Shown piece by piece: positions 61,435 through 64,000 of a DNA stretch of 64,000 nt. The notes under the pieces were generated by a model. That model saw only the letters and a program-made list of their open reading frames with translations. It ran no database searches and had not been told where the DNA came from. The DNA is from Rhizobacter terrae (GTDB taxonomy: Bacteria > Pseudomonadota > Gammaproteobacteria > Burkholderiales > Burkholderiaceae_C). Position 1 is the first letter of the stretch. Each line of letters opens with the position of its first letter. Where the stretch lies: contig NZ_QUSW01000001.1 in assembly GCF_003852895.1 (NCBI RefSeq), positions 930,001 through 994,000 of the forward strand, in the 5' to 3' direction. The position numbers and the translations under genes were made by a program.

Positions 61435-62919
61435 ATGGCCGACGCGAAGGACACCGCCGCTCCCGCACCCACCAACCCGCCGCTCCAGGACGAACTGGTC
61501 GTCACCGAACACCGGCTCACGCTGGGCAACCGCGCGCTGGACTACAGCGTCACCTGCGGCACCCTGGTGTTGCGCGAGGACGAGCACGATGCCGATGGCC
61601 AGCGCAGCGCCGACAAGCCCCGCGCCGCCCTCTTCTTCATCGCCTACACGCTGAAGAACCCCAGCGACAGTCCGCGGCCCATCACCTTCAGCTTCAACGG
61701 CGGGCCGGGCTCCAGCAGCGTGTGGCTGCACCTGGGCATCCTCGGGCCGCAGCGCGTGAGCACCGACGACATGGGCAACGTGCCCCCACCGCCCTACGCG
61801 CTGCAGGACAACGAGCACACCCTGCTCACCGACAGCGACCTGGTGTTCATCGACCCCATCGGCACCGGCCATTCGCGCATGGCCGAGGGCGAGAAGGTGG
61901 CGGAATTCCACGAGTACCAGCGCGACCTCGACTCGGTGGGCGAGTTCATCCGCCTGTACCTCACCCGCTTCGGGCGCTGGGAGTCGCCCAAGTACCTCAT
62001 CGGAGAAAGCTACGGCACCACGCGCGCCGCAGGGCTCACGCACCACCTGCAGGACAAGCACGACGTGTTCCTCAACGGCGTGATGCTGGTGTCGCTGGCC
62101 ATCGACCTGCAGACGCTGGAGTTCGACCACGGCAACGAGCTGCCCTTCCCGCTGTTCCTGCCCACCTACGCAGCCACCGCCTGGTACCACAAGGCCTTGG
62201 CCGCGGACCTGCAGGCCTTGCCGCTGGGCGAGGTGATCGCGCAGGCCGAGGCCTTCGCGCTGGGCGACTACACCGTGGCGCTGATGCGCGGTTCACGCCT
62301 CGATGCCGCCACCCGCCAGCGCATCGCCGAGCAGGTGGCACGCTGGTCGGGCTTGTCCGTCGAGTACGTGCTGCGCTGCGACCTGCGTCCCACCGAGTTC
62401 CGCTACTTCAAGGAACTGTTGCGCCACCGCGGCCAGACCGTGGGCCGGCTGGACTCGCGCTTCCTCGGCTTCGACCGCGACGACGCCGGCGAGAAGCCCG
62501 AGACCGACGCCGCCATGGCCAACCTCATCGGCGCGTACGCAGCGGGCATCAACCGCCTGCTGAAGACGCACTACCAGTTCGAGAAGGACGCGCCCTACGT
62601 CGTGCATGCGCCGCTGTGGCAGAAGTGGTCGTGGAAGGACTTCGCCAACCGCTACGCCAACGTGGGCGCCAGCCTGCGCCGCGCCATGCACGCCAACCCG
62701 CACATGCGCGTGTACGTGGCCAGCGGCTACTACGACCTGGCCACGCCGCATGCGGCGGGCGACTACACGCTCAGCCACCTGGGCATCCGCGAATCGCTGC
62801 AGGGCAACATCCGCGTGAGCTATTTCGAGGCGGGGCACATGATGTACATCCACCAGCCCTCGCTGGCGCGAATGGCGCAGGAGCTTCGGGAATTCGTCAG
62901 CGTCAGGTCCACTGCGTGA
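61435..62919 (+). CDS. S10-family serine carboxypeptidase-like peptidase
   Basis: A 494-residue alpha/beta hydrolase. The oxyanion region FNGGPGSSSVW, the nucleophile in GESYGTTRAAG, the Asp in ASGYYDLATP and the His in EAGHMMY form a complete S10 catalytic set. There is no signal peptide, so it is probably cytoplasmic, unlike most S10 enzymes. The ATG at 61435 starts MADAKDTAAP. Its 3' end overlaps the convergent TM2-protein gene by 17 bp. Confidence 0.9.
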   Translation: MADAKDTAAPAPTNPPLQDELVVTEHRLTLGNRALDYSVTCGTLVLREDEHDADGQRSADKPRAALFFIAYTLKNPSDSPRPITFSFNGGPGSSSVWLHLGILGPQRVSTDDMGNVPPPPYALQDNEHTLLTDSDLVFIDPIGTGHSRMAEGEKVAEFHEYQRDLDSVGEFIRLYLTRFGRWESPKYLIGESYGTTRAAGLTHHLQDKHDVFLNGVMLVSLAIDLQTLEFDHGNELPFPLFLPTYAATAWYHKALAADLQALPLGEVIAQAEAFALGDYTVALMRGSRLDAATRQRIAEQVARWSGLSVEYVLRCDLRPTEFRYFKELLRHRGQTVGRLDSRFLGFDRDDAGEKPETDAAMANLIGAYAAGINRLLKTHYQFEKDAPYVVHAPLWQKWSWKDFANRYANVGASLRRAMHANPHMRVYVASGYYDLATPHAAGDYTLSHLGIRESLQGNIRVSYFEAGHMMYIHQPSLARMAQELREFVSVRSTA

Positions 62920-63235
62920 TCTTGTGCCCTTCGCCGTCGGTGAAGGCGCTGCACAGGATCAGGATGAGATCGACCAGCGCCCAGATGCCCAGGCCTCCCA
63001 GGGTCAGCAGCTGGACAATCCCGGTGCCGATCTTGCCGACGTAGAACCGGTGGACCCCGAACACGCCGAAGAGGAAGCACAGCAGGAACGCCGGCAGCAG
63101 CCGCTTGCTCGATCCGCCGGCATTGCTGCCGGGCTGCGTCGCGCCGCAGGACGGGCACGCAATGGCCGAGATGTGAAGCTGTTTGCCGCAGCCGCGGCAA
63201 TACATCATCTGGCTGCTCTCGATGTTGGCACTCAT
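62903..63235 (-). CDS. TM2-domain protein with N-terminal zinc ribbon
   Basis: A 110-residue protein. A zinc-ribbon is formed by YCRGCGKQ and IACPSCGATQ (CxxC twice). From about residue 48 a TM2 domain follows with LLPAFLLCFLFGVFGVHRFY and GIVQLLTLGGLGIWALVDLI, two membrane helices joined by a short turn. Function of this class is unknown. It ends overlapping the peptidase gene (convergent). The ATG at 63235 starts MSANIESS. Confidence 0.88.
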   Translation of the reverse strand: MSANIESSQMMYCRGCGKQLHISAIACPSCGATQPGSNAGGSSKRLLPAFLLCFLFGVFGVHRFYVGKIGTGIVQLLTLGGLGIWALVDLILILCSAFTDGEGHKITQWT

Positions 63236-63322
63236 CGTTGTTCTCCCTCCGGGTTGGTCAAAGAGCGGCAAGGTTAGCGGCCGAAGTCCCGGTGTCAAGC
63301 GGGGCTTCCTGGGCCGGCATCG

Positions 63323-63379
63323 TGGATGGAAGGTTCGATCCGTCCATTTTTATGGATGCAAAAATCCACTAAACTGGAT
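63323..63379 (+). promoter_or_regulatory. Cluster of TGGAT/ATCCA half-sites before a GNAT gene
   Basis: TGGAT occurs at 63323-63327, 63353-63357 and 63375-63379, and its complement ATCCA at 63364-63368; TCCAT-TTTT-ATGGA forms a palindrome at 63343-63356. The last three half-sites start 11 bp apart (53, 64, 75), one DNA turn each. This looks like a regulator's binding array, but no regulator gene is seen nearby in the window. Confidence 0.5.
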
Positions 63380-63404
63380 GGAAGCCAATGACGGAACGTT
63401 CACC

Positions 63405-63926
63405 ATGCACCTCATCGACTGCACCGAGCCCGAGCATGGCCCCGCCATCCTCGACATTCTGAACGACGCCATCCTCACCTCCACCGCGCTGTACGACTAC
63501 AAGCCACGGCCGCCCGAGGCGATGGCAGCGTGGTTCGCCACCAAGCGGCAGAACGGCTTCCCGGTGATCGGCGCCGTGGACGGCGACGGCCGCCTGATCG
63601 GCTTCGCGAACTGGGGCACGTTCCGCGCCTTCCCGGCCTACAAGTACACGGTGGAGCACTCGGTGTACGTGCACCGCGACCACCGCGGCAAGGGCCTGGG
63701 CCGCGTGCTGCTGGAACGCATCGTGGCGCTGGCCGGCGAACGCGACGTGCACGTGCTGGTGGGCGGCATCGATGCGGCCAACGGCGCGAGCATCGAGCTG
63801 CACCGGCGCCTGGGCTTCGAGCACGCCGGCACCGTGCGGCAGGCCGGCTTCAAGTTCGGCCGCTGGCTGGACCTCGCCTTCTACCAGCTCATCCTGCAAA
63901 CGCCGGCCGCACCGGTGGATGGCTGA
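63405..63926 (+). CDS. GNAT N-acetyltransferase, Pat/phosphinothricin-acetyltransferase-like
   Basis: A 173-residue acetyltransferase. The acetyl-CoA loop is HRDHRGKGLGRVLLE, and the sequence starts MHLIDCTEPEHGPAILDIL with TSTALYDY as in the Pat/YncA group. C-terminal NGASIELHRRLGFEHAG and GRWLDLAFYQ are typical. It acetylates a small amine or amino acid analogue; substrate unknown. The ATG at 63405 with GGAACG before it was preferred; an ATG at 63378 would add nine residues and overlap the half-site cluster. Confidence 0.88.
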   Translation: MHLIDCTEPEHGPAILDILNDAILTSTALYDYKPRPPEAMAAWFATKRQNGFPVIGAVDGDGRLIGFANWGTFRAFPAYKYTVEHSVYVHRDHRGKGLGRVLLERIVALAGERDVHVLVGGIDAANGASIELHRRLGFEHAGTVRQAGFKFGRWLDLAFYQLILQTPAAPVDG

Positions 63927-63930
63927 GGGC

Positions 63931-64000
63931 TCAGCCGAAGGCCAGCCCCACCACGCCCAGCGCGATGCAGGCCGCGCCCAGCAGGCGCACCGTGCGGTCG
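63931..64000 (-). CDS. C-terminal end of a membrane protein, cut by the window edge
   Basis: On the minus strand a frame runs in from the right edge and ends at a TGA (63931-63933), giving DRTVRLLGAACIALGV followed by VGLAFG. It looks like the last membrane helix of a transporter or a small membrane protein, for example of the EamA or related class. Too short to assign. Confidence 0.45.
   Translation of the reverse strand, partial: DRTVRLLGAACIALGVVGLAFG

Overview
The window is high-GC DNA from a proteobacterium. The gene repertoire points to Betaproteobacteria, order Burkholderiales, probably the Rubrivivax/Leptothrix/Rhizobacter/Piscinibacter neighbourhood. The evidence is a diheme cytochrome c4, an OmpC-type porin, a PEP-CTERM protein, a TamA/TamB pair, many LuxR-type and hybrid two-component proteins, and dense operons with ATGA stop/start overlaps. 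This placement is inferred from gene content only.

Layout. 1-3388: end of a ParA-like gene, a MaoC hydratase, and a LuxR-type response regulator overlapping a hybrid histidine kinase. 3389-4014: a gene-free block of two large inverted repeats. 4015-6714: an orphan oligopeptide-type binding protein, a CopZ-like metallochaperone and cytochrome c4, all on the minus strand. 6802-19796: a MoxR ATPase, a secreted protein, a GNAT, an S9 peptidase, a minus-strand diguanylate cyclase, a VWA protein (the usual MoxR partner), then TamA and TamB.

20021-26953 is an accessory island of lower GC lying between tamB and a tRNA-Arg(CCT). Its plus-strand half encodes a PIN-GNAT-PUA-like fusion, an ASCH-domain protein, a P-loop kinase and an unknown protein. 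Its minus-strand half encodes two TcmP (three-Cys-motif partner) proteins flanking a DUF5131/Gp37 three-cysteine protein. This is the best candidate in the window for an undescribed system, possibly nucleic-acid modification or defence.

27235-44810 looks like a module for uptake and use of a small polyol or ketose. A minus-strand operon encodes a CUT1-type ABC transporter with two ATPases, DhaL, DhaK, an orphan LivK-type binding protein, a triosephosphate isomerase and a PAS histidine kinase. It is divergent from a LacI regulator and a second DhaK. A chemoreceptor, a porin and an atypical response regulator (phosphosite Asp replaced by Glu) follow. The combination suggests sensing, chemotaxis, outer-membrane entry, transport and phosphorylation of a three- or four-carbon substrate.

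44887-52461 holds small envelope proteins, the S41 protease CtpA, an E1-like ThiF/MoeB protein, a LOG-family protein, arginase and a His-rich lipoprotein. 52654-59857 is a minus-strand run with an Lhr-type helicase overlapping a CPA antiporter gene, and a DUF393/epimerase/SRPBCC operon. The operon lies downstream of a GbsR/MarR regulator, and two similar palindromes mark a likely regulatory circuit. 60544-64000: DUF429 protein, S10 carboxypeptidase, TM2 protein, GNAT and the end of a membrane protein.

A dispersed structured repeat family occurs at about 3.5-4.0, 34.6-34.9 and 51.85-52.08 kb. One pair of copies sits inside the ABC transporter operon.
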